Below, piece by piece: positions 26,563-34,856 of a stretch of 64,000 nt of DNA (the stretch's first letter is position 1; each line of letters opens with the position of its first letter). The position numbers and the translations under genes are program-made. Source of the DNA: Thermosipho affectus (GTDB lineage: Bacteria > Thermotogota > Thermotogae > Thermotogales > Fervidobacteriaceae); assembly GCF_001990485.1 (NCBI RefSeq), contig NZ_LBFC01000005.1, positions 1 through 64,000 on the forward strand. The letters run 5' to 3'. The notes beneath the pieces were generated by a model. That model ran no database searches and had not been told where the DNA came from. It worked only from the letters and a program-made list of their open reading frames with translations.

Positions 26563-27444
26563 ATGAAAAAACTAGGGGTTTTGTTTTTAGTTGTTCTTAG
26601 CTTTATTGCATTTTCAATTTCTATTGTAGATGATGCAGGAAGACTGGTTGTCTTTGAAAAAACGCCTGAAAAAGTCGTTTCTGCAGCACCAAGTTCAACT
26701 AAATTTTTATTAAAACTTGGATTAGACAAAAAAATAGTCGGAGTTACAGATTGGGATAGCTTTAACGCAGAAAAGATTGGAAATATGGTACCTTTAAACA
26801 TTGAAAAAATTTTGTCTTTAAACCCAGATGTTGTGATTATCTTTGGCGGGTTTCAACTTCCAGAAGTTGAAAAATTAGAAAAATTTGGAATAAAAACATT
26901 GGTACTTAATCCCGTTTCCTTAAATGATGTAGCAAGAGACGTAATGTTACTTGGAAGTGTGTTTGGCAAGGAAAAAGAAGCAAAAATGATAAAAGATGAA
27001 ATTTTATCAAAATTGAAAGATTATGGTACAAAAACTGCAAAAATTCCACTTAATGAAAGACCAAAAGTATTCTTTACAATTACAGTACCCAACGATGAAA
27101 CAAAAGATTTATGGACTGCAGGAACGGGCTCCTACATAAACGAACTCATTACTATTGCTGGTGGAGTAAATATCTGTGCACCATACACAGGAAATAACGG
27201 TTGGTTCTCTGTAAATTGGGAATTCTTAACTATAAACAACCCAGATGTAATAATAATAGCAGGATATGGTGATCCAAATCAAATAAAAGAAAAGATAAAG
27301 GGAAATAAACTCTTTTCATCTTTAAAAGCCGTTAAAAATGACAAAGTATTAATTATTGATGGAAATGATATTAGCTCAATCTCACCCAATATAGTAAAAT
27401 ACCTTGATATATTCTATAATTTCTTTTACGGAGGAAATAAATGA
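26563..27444 (+). CDS. Cobalamin-type ABC transporter substrate-binding protein (BtuF-like)
   Basis: 293 residues after AGGAGGTGAAGAT. Signal peptide about 1-18 without a lipobox. The mature protein has the TroA/BtuF fold hallmarks: KVVSAAPSSTKFLLKLGLDKKIVGVTDW, NPDVVIIFGGF, and a second-lobe GNNGWFSVNWEFLTINNPDVIIIAGYG. Iron-siderophore binding proteins share this fold; the cobalamin riboswitch upstream makes corrinoid uptake much the most likely role. It overlaps the permease by four bases. Confidence 0.88.
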   Translation: MKKLGVLFLVVLSFIAFSISIVDDAGRLVVFEKTPEKVVSAAPSSTKFLLKLGLDKKIVGVTDWDSFNAEKIGNMVPLNIEKILSLNPDVVIIFGGFQLPEVEKLEKFGIKTLVLNPVSLNDVARDVMLLGSVFGKEKEAKMIKDEILSKLKDYGTKTAKIPLNERPKVFFTITVPNDETKDLWTAGTGSYINELITIAGGVNICAPYTGNNGWFSVNWEFLTINNPDVIIIAGYGDPNQIKEKIKGNKLFSSLKAVKNDKVLIIDGNDISSISPNIVKYLDIFYNFFYGGNK

Positions 27445-28418
27445 AAAAATTTCTTAATCCTAAAACTGGGAGGATTATCCTTCCAGTTTTCTTTCTTTTA
27501 ATTTTATTCTTAAATCTTTCAATAGGTAGTGTCAAATTACCAGTTTCTTATATATTCAATGCTCCAAATGAAAGAATTAAATTTTTAATATGGAATGTAA
27601 GATTCCCCAGAATTTTAATGGGAATAATTTCTGGTTCAATATTAGCTTTAGTAGGAAATATTTTTCAAACAATAATGAAAAATCCATTAGTTGATCCATA
27701 CCTTATTGGTACATCTTCTGGCGCAGGATTTGGCGCAGTACTTGCAATATACGCTGCAGTTTCACTCAACAAAATATTCAGTGTAAACTTTTTCTCTTTT
27801 TTATTTTCCATAATAGCCTCACTTCTTGCCATCCTCCTTGCAAAAAGAAAAAATATAATCCCTATAACGCATCTTATTTTATCCGGTGTTTTAATAAGTA
27901 CAATATTTTCTTCCGCTACTATATTGTTAATTAGTCTATCGAGAAAAACTCTTACAAGTGCCCATATTTGGTTGTTTGGAAGTCTTTCAGGGATAACATT
28001 GGATGATCTTATCCTTCCATTTTCTGCACTAATTATTCTTTTTTTATCTGGATATATAAAAAATAAAGAATTAGATGCTATAGCATTAGGTGAGGAAGAA
28101 GCAAAACTTCTTGGTGTTGAAACTGAAAAAATCAAGTGGTTTTTTTATCTACTAGGTTCTTTTTCAATTTCTGTCATAGTATCAAAAACTGGAATTATAG
28201 GTTTTGTAGGATTGATAATCCCTCATGCTGCAAGGATTTTAACAGGTCCCAAACATAAATACAGCTTAATGGGTAGTGCATTACTTGGTGGAATATTCCT
28301 CTCTATTTCAGATACAATCGCTAGAACAATTGCCTCACCTATTGAGATTCCAATAGGTGTTATCACTTCTTTTATTGGTGCACCACTTATGTTTATCCTT
28401 TTAAAAACTAAAAAATAA
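27441..28418 (+). CDS. FecCD/BtuC-family ABC permease, probably for cobalamin
   Basis: 325 residues with about ten membrane helices. Family motifs are RFPRILMG-like VRFPRILMGIISG, NPLVDPYLIGTSSGAGFGAVLA, the LSGVLISTIFSS helix, and GFVGLIIPHAARILTGPKHK, which contacts the ATPase. It pairs with the BtuF-like protein. No BtuD-like ATPase follows: the next gene is a HAD phosphatase. Confidence 0.9.
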   Translation: MKKFLNPKTGRIILPVFFLLILFLNLSIGSVKLPVSYIFNAPNERIKFLIWNVRFPRILMGIISGSILALVGNIFQTIMKNPLVDPYLIGTSSGAGFGAVLAIYAAVSLNKIFSVNFFSFLFSIIASLLAILLAKRKNIIPITHLILSGVLISTIFSSATILLISLSRKTLTSAHIWLFGSLSGITLDDLILPFSALIILFLSGYIKNKELDAIALGEEEAKLLGVETEKIKWFFYLLGSFSISVIVSKTGIIGFVGLIIPHAARILTGPKHKYSLMGSALLGGIFLSISDTIARTIASPIEIPIGVITSFIGAPLMFILLKTKK

Positions 28419-28443
28419 TGTATAATTCTATTGAGGTGATTAC

Positions 28444-29250
28444 ATGAAATTAATGTCAAAAAATGCCTTAGAAAAACTAAAAAAGGTAAAGTTATTTGTT
28501 TTAGATATCGACGGTACATTTTCACTTAGTGGAAATTTATTACCAGGCTCAATATCTTTTGCAGAAAAAACAAAAAAACTAAATAAAAATTTTGTCTTTT
28601 TAACAAATAACTCAAACAAATCTACAGAGTCTTATCTAAAAGAATTTTCAAAAAATGGACTATCTATAACAGAAAATCAAATTTTCACAGCAGGTATTGA
28701 AACGGCAGAATATCTTTTTGATAAATTTGGTCCTAAAAAGGTTTTCATTGTCGGAAATAATGAAATAAAAAATATTTTTAAAAAAGTAGGACATACAATC
28801 GTGGAAACTTCAGAACCTGAAGTCGTAATTGTAACTTTTGATAACACACTTAATTATGAAAAACTTGCTAAAGCTTCTTCCTACGTCTCTAAAGGTAAAC
28901 TCTTTGTATTAACAAACCCAGACTTAAACTGTCCATCAAGCATTGGCCCAATACCAGATACAGGGGCAATAGCAAGTGTAATAACCAAAGCAACAGGAAA
29001 AAAACCGGATATTGTTTTTGGAAAACCAGATCCTTTAATTTTAGAAATGATAATGAAAAAAAATAACGTAGTAAAGGAAGAAACTTGTGTTATCGGTGAT
29101 AGATTATACACCGATATATTATTGGGAAAAAGAGCAGGTGTTCTAACTATTTTGGTTCTAACTGGAGAGGCTAAAGAAAGTGATATTACAAATATAAAAC
29201 CTGATATAATTGCAAAGGATATCGGTGAAATTTCACAACACATCAGGTGA
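28444..29250 (+). CDS. HAD-IIA family sugar/aryl phosphatase (NagD-like)
   Basis: 268 residues after GAGGTGATTAC. HAD motif I is LDIDGTF (DxDGT), motif II NNSNKS, motif III K in KPDIVFGKPDP, and motif IV GDRLYTDILLGKRAG. The cap domain sits between motifs II and III as in NagD and 4-nitrophenylphosphatases. It dephosphorylates small molecules such as nucleotides or sugar phosphates; the natural substrate is unknown. It is probably read from the cobalamin-regulated promoter together with the sigma factor gene that follows after six bases. Confidence 0.88.
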   Translation: MKLMSKNALEKLKKVKLFVLDIDGTFSLSGNLLPGSISFAEKTKKLNKNFVFLTNNSNKSTESYLKEFSKNGLSITENQIFTAGIETAEYLFDKFGPKKVFIVGNNEIKNIFKKVGHTIVETSEPEVVIVTFDNTLNYEKLAKASSYVSKGKLFVLTNPDLNCPSSIGPIPDTGAIASVITKATGKKPDIVFGKPDPLILEMIMKKNNVVKEETCVIGDRLYTDILLGKRAGVLTILVLTGEAKESDITNIKPDIIAKDIGEISQHIR

Positions 29251-29256
29251 TAAAAA

Positions 29257-29877
29257 GTGATAAAATACAATCTTAGGATGAAAAGAGTTGAAAAATTAGT
29301 TGAACTTGCACAAAGCGGATTAATTGAAGCATTAGAATTGATAATTGAAAAGTATTATCCAATGGTCGTAAAAATATCATCAAAATATTATGCTCCATGG
29401 GCAGAATTTGAAGACATAATCCAAAATGGTCTTATCGGACTTATCAAAGCCGTTTTTTACTTTGACTCTGAAAAAAGTTCTTTTAATTCCTTTGCATGGA
29501 GAAGCATAGAAAGCGAAATTAAAACTTTTATAACATATCTAAATAGAAGAAAAAATAAAATCCTTTCAGAATCATCGAGCATAGATAGTCTAAATGAAGC
29601 AGAGGGATCAGAACAAGCAGATTATTCACTAGAAGATAAGAACTCAAGTGTTATAAAAAACGCATTTATTCAAATAATAAAAGAAAAAATCATGAACTAT
29701 CTCAAAGATATAGAAATAGATATTTTTGAAATGTGGTTGGAAGGCTACACATACAAAGAAATCGAAAAAAAGCTAAACATAAATTTAAAAAAAATAGATA
29801 ACACTGTACAAAAAATTAAAAGGATCGGAAAAACAAAAATTGACAAATTCATACTGGATCAAATTTTCTCTAATTAA
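29257..29877 (+). CDS. Sigma-70 family RNA polymerase sigma factor (SigH/ECF-like)
   Basis: 206 residues from GTG 29257; AGGTGAT, overlapping the previous stop, fits this start. Region 2 is clear (EDIIQNGLIGLIKAVFYFDSEKSSFNSFAWRSIESEIKTFI), matching the -10 binding and core-binding helices of SigH-like factors. The linker is acidic and serine-rich, and region 4 is weaker (YKEIEKKLNINLKKIDNTVQKIKRIGK). No anti-sigma gene is adjacent. It ends a run with btuF, btuC and the HAD gene, so B12 supply could affect its level if the transcript is continuous. Confidence 0.82.
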   Translation: MIKYNLRMKRVEKLVELAQSGLIEALELIIEKYYPMVVKISSKYYAPWAEFEDIIQNGLIGLIKAVFYFDSEKSSFNSFAWRSIESEIKTFITYLNRRKNKILSESSSIDSLNEAEGSEQADYSLEDKNSSVIKNAFIQIIKEKIMNYLKDIEIDIFEMWLEGYTYKEIEKKLNINLKKIDNTVQKIKRIGKTKIDKFILDQIFSN

Positions 29878-29942
29878 CCCTCATTCCCCCCTAAATATAG
29901 ACATTTCATAAAATTATTTTCACAACTAATAAAAAAATAAAG

Positions 29943-29963
29943 AGACCGGAAAATAACCGGTCT
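29943..29963 (-). terminator. Terminator of tmRNA
   Basis: Minus strand stem AGACCGG (29957-29963) with CCGGTCT (29943-29949), then T-rich CTTTATTTTTTTATT. It lies four bases past the tmRNA CCA end. Confidence 0.85.
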
Positions 29964-29967
29964 TATC

Positions 29968-30326
29968 TGGTGGAGGCGGCGGGAATCGAACCCGCGTCCG
30001 AAAGCAGAACCCTCCGAGCTTCTCCGAGCGCAGTCCGTGTTTTTTATTCGGAGCCAAGATGCCCACGGACAGGCTTCTTGACTCCTATCCTCCCTCTAAT
30101 TTCGCGGCTTTGAGTGGAAGGAAGACTCAAAGCCACTAGACCGGTTATGTCACGCCCTATCCAGAACCCCGGTCAAATCCTGGTAGGACGGCAGCTTTTT
30201 AAATTAAGCTGCTAATGCTAATTCTTCATTGGCATTTATCTTTTCCCCGTGCTTTTTTACGAGAAGCACGGAAAACTCGGCTCGCTTCTCGGAGGATTCC
30301 ACCCCCGTCGAAACCAGTTCGCCCCC
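29968..30326 (-). ncRNA. ssrA: tmRNA (transfer-messenger RNA)
   Basis: 359 bases on the minus strand. The 5' end GGGGGCGAACTGGTTTCGACG pairs with the 3' end CGCCTCC-A-CCA, giving a 7-bp acceptor stem with one G-U pair, and the T arm GGTTCGATTCC is present with encoded CCA. The tag frame reads GCC AAT GAA GAA TTA GCA TTA GCA GCT TAA, giving ANEELALAA and stop, at about 30203-30232. This short tag resembles the known Thermotoga tag. The intervening stems correspond to the usual pseudoknots. tmRNA rescues stalled ribosomes with SmpB. Confidence 0.95.
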
Positions 30327-30359
30327 TCAATATGGGACCTTAAACGTAATTTTTTGTTC

Positions 30360-30384
30360 AAAAAAAGGTCCCATTCTGGGGACC
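30360..30384 (-). terminator. Terminator of tRNA-Leu
   Basis: Minus strand: GGTCCC (30379-30384), six-base loop, GGGACC (30367-30372), then seven T. The stem begins directly after the tRNA CCA. Confidence 0.85.
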
Positions 30385-30472
30385 TGGTGCCGAGGGCGGG
30401 ACTTGAACCCGCACGGGCTATACGCCCACATGGCCCTCAACCATGCGTGTCTGCCTATTCCACCACCTCGGC
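30385..30472 (-). tRNA. tRNA-Leu (anticodon GAG)
   Basis: 88 bases on the minus strand with encoded CCA. Acceptor GCCGAGG/CCCTCGGC-type pairing, a long variable arm (GTGGGCGTATAGCCCGT), T arm GGTTCAAGTCC, and anticodon stem CATGG/CCATG enclosing TTGAGGG, anticodon GAG. Confidence 0.95.
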
Positions 30473-30483
30473 TCACAATTCCT

Positions 30484-30512
30484 ATTATATCATTAAACAT
30501 TAATTCCGTCAA
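30484..30512 (-). promoter_or_regulatory. Promoter of tRNA-Leu
   Basis: Minus strand TTGACG (30507-30512), 17-base spacer, TATAAT (30484-30489), 12 bases before the mature tRNA. Confidence 0.85.
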
Positions 30513-30695
30513 CATTATTTTATGATTTTTTCGCGTGTGTTCTTCACACAATTCATAAAATTTTACCAATCACTTTAAAAAAATAAATATATCTCAAATA
30601 CTTTTAAAAAATATATTAAAACAAAAAATCAAAAATTTTTTCTAAAATATTCTAACTAAAATAATAAAAAAACAAAAATGGGGTATAAAAAATCC

Positions 30696-30730
30696 ATTTC
30701 CATCCTTTTCAGAAAAAATATCTTTCCAAC
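30696..30730. repeat. Solitary degenerate CRISPR-repeat-like sequence, copy A
   Basis: Minus strand begins GTTGGAAAGATA and ends GGATGGAAAT, with a weak central CTGAAAAG palindrome. It matches copy B (32324-32359) at most positions with one gap. Alone, without spacers, it can only be called repeat-like. Confidence 0.4.
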
Positions 30731-31088
30731 TACATGGGGAAAGAAGGTGCCAATTTACATAAAATGGAAAAATCCAAATAGTTTTTTGACTTCCATACAA
30801 GCAAAAAAACACAGAAAAAGACACAAAAGATAAAAAAAGGCAATTGAAAATTGAATTTACTAGCCAATATGAAACTAATCAGCTACCCAAATGTTAAAAA
30901 ATGTTCTATAAATCACAACTATCATTTTACAACCTTTGGTCAAAATTTAGGAGTTGTTGGAGTAAATAGTGAATATACCTAAGCTCATAAAAAGTAAAAG
31001 AAAAAGCATAAATTGAAAAACTTTTTTCTGAAATATTGTTTATTAATAACGCATGTCTTGGTTAATATTAGCAATATAAACAATAACA

Positions 31089-32147
31089 TTAAATATGAAT
31101 TATATAAACCAGCACTCCTATTCCAAAAAACACAAAACCGTAAAAGTGGAATTTTAACAGGAATGATTTTGCTCTTCCATATTTCATTTTGTAAAGCCTG
31201 TACGTTATCAGGTTTGCCATAGAACTGATCAAAGTTCCACATCCCCCAACATTTACACCCCATAACAACGCTTTCCAATCTTTGGTAAAATCTGCAAAAA
31301 GTAATGCACTAGGAACATTACTCACTACTTGACTTCCCAACGCTGAGAAAAAAAATACTTCAAGTGATCCGTTAAGTTCGAATTTTAAAATATGCATTAG
31401 ATTGTCCGTAAAACCAAAAAATGCGAAGAACGTAGCTAACAAGAGATAATCAACCATTAAACTTCTTCTATCATACAAAATAGCATAGAGAACAGGCACT
31501 CCTCCAATTTCTATAGGCAAAATTTTTAATACAGAAAGGGCAAATAACAGAAAAGAAATCAAATAAACATACGCCTTGGTACTATGTTTTTTTATCTCCA
31601 ATGCTTTACTTCTCTTTGCTCTACATTTTCCCACAAAGCTGAACAGCAGTATCACAATAAGTGTTATACCGCTGAACGGTGCGATAGTTTTAACAAACTC
31701 CAGAGGATGAAGATTGTAATAGTAATAAATGAATATGTTCTGAGGGTTTCCAAAAGGTGTAAGTGAAGATGCGACGTTGGCTGTAATAGTTTCTAAAACT
31801 ACAATAAGTTCCTTCCTTTCAATTTTCATTGATAAGGTTAGAGGTATCACTACAAAAAGTGCAACATCATTCGTTACAAACATAGAAAGCAGCGCTGCAA
31901 AAAATATCAATTTCTGTGGCAAATAACGTTTCTGCGAAAGTTTTAAAGAAACATTGTGAAAAAAGCCACTCTTTTCAAGACCTTTGACCATCACGAGAAA
32001 TACAAAAAGAACGTAAAGGACCTTGAAATCGGCAAGATTGTACATGGGAAAACGCTTCAGCCAGAGACTTGTCACGACCAATCCCGAAAGAGTAAGTATA
32101 AAAAACCACTCATCCAACAAGTTTGATACAAATATCTTTATGTTCAT
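31089..32147 (-). CDS. SLC13/ArsB-type (ion transporter superfamily) permease
   Basis: 352 residues with roughly ten membrane helices. The two inverted-half hallmarks are visible: FVTNDVALFVVIPLTL with TPFGNPQNIFIYYYY in the first half, and VVSNVPSALLFADF with GGCGTLISSMANLI in the second. These motifs fit ArsB, NhaD and dicarboxylate carriers alike, so the substrate (arsenite, Na+/H+, organic acid) is open; no arsR or other ars gene is adjacent. It is short for ArsB (about 420). Its sequence is visibly less AT-rich than its neighbours, and it sits alone between two non-coding stretches, suggesting recent acquisition. Confidence 0.82.
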   Translation of the reverse strand: MNIKIFVSNLLDEWFFILTLSGLVVTSLWLKRFPMYNLADFKVLYVLFVFLVMVKGLEKSGFFHNVSLKLSQKRYLPQKLIFFAALLSMFVTNDVALFVVIPLTLSMKIERKELIVVLETITANVASSLTPFGNPQNIFIYYYYNLHPLEFVKTIAPFSGITLIVILLFSFVGKCRAKRSKALEIKKHSTKAYVYLISFLLFALSVLKILPIEIGGVPVLYAILYDRRSLMVDYLLLATFFAFFGFTDNLMHILKFELNGSLEVFFFSALGSQVVSNVPSALLFADFTKDWKALLWGVNVGGCGTLISSMANLITYRLYKMKYGRAKSFLLKFHFYGFVFFGIGVLVYIIHI

Positions 32148-32323
32148 ACATCGCCTCCATTATCCATCCGTTACCATACTCCTCTTCCAGTAAACCACAA
32201 ACTACTTTTCTTCATCCCTCTTTCTCATTACAGATTTTGAAAAAGATAGTTAGATCCTCCTATCAAATTGTCGAAATGGCAGAAAAGACCATAATCTCGA
32301 ATAAATACAAGAAATCCCAAAGA

Positions 32324-32359
32324 ATTTTCATCTCTTTCAGGAAAGAGTACCTTTCCAAC
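32324..32359. repeat. Solitary CRISPR-repeat-like sequence, copy B
   Basis: 36 bases; minus strand begins GTTGGAAAGGTA and ends GATGAAAAT, with a perfect central palindrome CTCTTTC-CT-GAAAGAG. Start, end and palindrome are as in typical CRISPR repeats, but there is only one copy here and its partner is 1.6 kb away. Confidence 0.45.
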
Positions 32360-32469
32360 TCTTACGTTCTTCAACCCGCATGAATACTTTTATTTCAACT
32401 CATTTTTTCCGTACCTATTCCCATCCTATCATTTTTTTGCAAAATGTCCCTCTTTTTTCTTTCACTTTC

Positions 32470-32524
32470 CATTTATTTATGCGGTTCCCAGACCTTTTTT
32501 CGGTTTTCATTTATTCATACGGTT
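32470..32524. repeat. Short direct repeat, two imperfect copies
   Basis: CATTTATTTATGCGGTT (32470-32486) and CATTTATTCATACGGTT (32508-32524) differ at two of 17 positions, with start points 38 bases apart. Function unknown. Confidence 0.5.
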
Positions 32525-32743
32525 TCACAAAATTCTTAATTCAGACCAAATAAATATGGATTAAATATTATTTGCTATTGTGTTATTGTTTTATTTTCAT
32601 CTATGCATCCACATAATTATATAATACTTCTTACTTTTTTCAAGTTTTTTACACTTAATATTCTTGGATTCTATAATTAAAATTCTTTCTTTAATTTTCT
32701 TATTAGATATGATAAAACAACCACATCTAAAAGTCATGTTTAT

Positions 32744-33193
32744 TTATAAAACTCTATTTAACTTTGCCATTTCTAATGCTACCATAGCAGCCTCAAATCC
32801 TTTATTTCCCAGTTTTGCCCCAGATCTATTTATTGCTTGTTCCAAAGTATCCGCAGTTATTATACCAAATGATATTGGTACTTTTCCTTCCAAGTTTAAT
32901 TGCATCACTGCCTTTGAAATTTCATTTGCCACAACATCAAAATGATACGTTTCACCCCTTATTATTGCCCCCAAAGCTATTATTGCATCATAATTCTTGT
33001 TAATCATTTTTTTTAACACAAATCCTATTTCCATACTACCTGGTACCTTTATGATATCAATATTATTTACTCCATGCCTTTTTAAACAATCTAGTGCACC
33101 TTCCAATAACATTTTGGTGATTTGTGAATTAAATCTTGAAACAACTACACCAATTTTTAATCCCTCACATCTTTCAAAATTACCTTCAATCAT
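32744..33193 (-). CDS. ribH: 6,7-dimethyl-8-ribityllumazine synthase
   Basis: 149 residues, full length. Typical blocks: VVSRFNSQITKMLLEGALDCLKRHGV, VPGSMEIGFVLKK, ALGAIIRGETYHFDVVANE (catalytic His and phosphate site) and SFGIITADTLEQAINRSG. It condenses the RibA-derived pyrimidine with the RibB product. It is the last gene of ribD-E-BA-H and its start overlaps the ribBA stop. Confidence 0.95.
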   Translation of the reverse strand: MIEGNFERCEGLKIGVVVSRFNSQITKMLLEGALDCLKRHGVNNIDIIKVPGSMEIGFVLKKMINKNYDAIIALGAIIRGETYHFDVVANEISKAVMQLNLEGKVPISFGIITADTLEQAINRSGAKLGNKGFEAAMVALEMAKLNRVL

Positions 33194-34311
33194 ACTTTCT
33201 CTCCTTTCAATTTTATTTTATGACCCATTTTATTAACCTTAGTTTTCAAATATTTTTCATTGTATTTATTTATATTCCCATAAATTGAAACTGTTTCAAC
33301 TTTAATACCGTATTTTTCCAACTCAATCTCTTTTCTTGGGTTATTAGTAAGCAACTTTATCCTCTTTACACCAAGTTTTTCCAAAATTAAATATGCTATG
33401 TAATAATCTCTTTCATCTTCTCTAAAACCTAAAATTAAATTGGCATCAACTGTATCAAAACCTCTATCTTGTAATTCATAAGATTTAATTTTATTGTTTA
33501 ATCCTATACCTCTTCCTTCTTGCCTTAAATAAATTAAAATTCCGCCATTTTTTGAAATTATCTTCAAAGATTTTTCAAGTTGATCACCACAATCACACCT
33601 AAGTGAATGAAAAATATCTCCTGTTGCACATTCAGAATGAATCCTAACAAATGGAATATCAAAAAATGGTCTTTTTACAATTGCAACGTGTTCTTTTTTA
33701 TCATAATTGTTTTTAAAAGTATAAATTTCAAAATTTTCATCAAATTTTGTGGGAAGTTTTACTTTAGTTTCAATTTGGAATACTTCTTTGTTATATTCTT
33801 TGTATAAATCTTTAATATCTACAATTTCTAAATTGTACTTCTTTGAAAATGCCATAATATATTTAAAATCGTGTGAATTTCCATCATTATTAAGCATTTC
33901 TATTATTACCCCATATGGTGAAAAACCCAATTTCTTTGATAAAAATGTAGCAGCTTCAGTGTGTCCCCATCTTTCTTCCTTTGCACCAAGTAAAAACACA
34001 TGCCCGGGATAAAAAAAGTGTGAAATATCAACCCCCTCACTTACTTTTTTTATTGTCCTACACCTCTCAACAGCAGAAATACCCGTTCCTTTTCCATAAT
34101 CAACTGGTATAAAAAAATTAGTTTTTGCTCCATTATTTGGTAGTCTAAAAAAACCTTTACCTAATAAATTTTCTTCATCTGTGGCAAGGCAAAGTAATCC
34201 CCTACCTTCTTTTAAGAAAAAATTTATTACCTTCTCATCACATACTTGCGCTGGAATAAATAAATCCCCCTCTAATTCCCTTTCACTATCAATTAATATG
34301 AATGGTTTCAA
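33190..34311 (-). CDS. ribBA: Bifunctional DHBP synthase / GTP cyclohydrolase II
   Basis: 373 residues. The N-terminal half is RibB-like: DSERELEGDL corresponds to the acidic catalytic loop, and PGHVFLLGAKEERWGHTEAATFL to the second metal-binding region. The C-terminal half is RibA: IHSECATGDIFHSLRCDCGDQL carries the three zinc cysteines, followed by RQEGRGIGLNNKI and DLGF-like DTVDANL. The RibB acidic loop departs a little from the usual DDExREDEGD form, so its activity should not be taken for granted. It overlaps both ribE and ribH by four bases. Confidence 0.92.
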   Translation of the reverse strand: MKPFILIDSERELEGDLFIPAQVCDEKVINFFLKEGRGLLCLATDEENLLGKGFFRLPNNGAKTNFFIPVDYGKGTGISAVERCRTIKKVSEGVDISHFFYPGHVFLLGAKEERWGHTEAATFLSKKLGFSPYGVIIEMLNNDGNSHDFKYIMAFSKKYNLEIVDIKDLYKEYNKEVFQIETKVKLPTKFDENFEIYTFKNNYDKKEHVAIVKRPFFDIPFVRIHSECATGDIFHSLRCDCGDQLEKSLKIISKNGGILIYLRQEGRGIGLNNKIKSYELQDRGFDTVDANLILGFREDERDYYIAYLILEKLGVKRIKLLTNNPRKEIELEKYGIKVETVSIYGNINKYNEKYLKTKVNKMGHKIKLKGEKV

Positions 34312-34856
34312 TTCTCTCCCCTCCCATATCTTGCAAAAATATCTATTTCATAGTTTACAAACTCACCAACTCTTAAATATTTTAAATTTGTATTTTCAAA
34401 AGTATGGTATATTACTTGTACTTCAAAAACATCTAAACTTACATTTGAAATAGTTAAACTTATACCATTTAAAGCTATTGACCCCTTTCTTACGACTGCA
34501 TATCTTTCTTTTGGAAGAGAAAAATACATATAAATACTTGAATTTTTCCTAATGCTTTTCACAAATCTTATCATTCCATCAACATGTCCCAACACAAAAT
34601 GACCATTCACCCTATCACCAATTTTTAATGCGCGCTCAATATTTAAATATCTTGAAAAGGAAATATTTGTAACTTTTTTAGTTTCGTCTCCTATATCAAA
34701 ATAATATTTATTTCCAACACTTTCTTTGACAGTCAAACAAGCGCCATTAACACTTACACTTTCACCAATCTTACATTCAAATGGTAATTCTATCTCAATA
34801 ACACTTTCTTTAAATATAAATCTATCAGTACAAAATTCGACAATTCCACTAAACAT
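34308..34856 (-). CDS. ribE: Riboflavin synthase, alpha subunit
   Basis: 182 residues, two lumazine-binding repeats. The start MFSGIVE, GACLTV at the end of the first repeat's SVSVNGACLTV, GHFVLGHVDG and the second-repeat counterpart GSIALNGISLTI mark the family. It dismutates two lumazine molecules to riboflavin. Its start overlaps the ribD stop region by 8 bases. Confidence 0.94.
   Translation of the reverse strand: MFSGIVEFCTDRFIFKESVIEIELPFECKIGESVSVNGACLTVKESVGNKYYFDIGDETKKVTNISFSRYLNIERALKIGDRVNGHFVLGHVDGMIRFVKSIRKNSSIYMYFSLPKERYAVVRKGSIALNGISLTISNVSLDVFEVQVIYHTFENTNLKYLRVGEFVNYEIDIFARYGRGEN

Larger units (their letters stand above)
30473..31088. other. Non-coding stretch between tRNA-Leu and the SLC13-type transporter
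   Basis: No convincing gene. It holds the tRNA-Leu promoter at 30484-30512 and a 35-base degenerate CRISPR-repeat-like sequence at 30696-30730. The rest is very AT-rich with short, unsupported open frames on both strands. Confidence 0.6.
32148..32743. other. Non-coding stretch between the SLC13-type transporter and ribH
   Basis: No credible gene. It contains repeat-like copy B (32324-32359) and a 17-base direct repeat with two mismatches (32470-32486 and 32508-32524). T-rich runs toward ribH (about 32590-32740) could include the end of the rib transcript, but I see no clear terminator stem. Confidence 0.55.

Noticed and set aside
30229-30569. Open frames of 80-98 codons on both strands
   Set aside because: They lie over tmRNA and tRNA-Leu; low-AT content of the RNA genes keeps frames open by chance.
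31089-32147. Naming the transporter ArsB or a citrate carrier
   Set aside because: The motifs are shared across the ion transporter superfamily and no ars or dicarboxylate genes are next to it.
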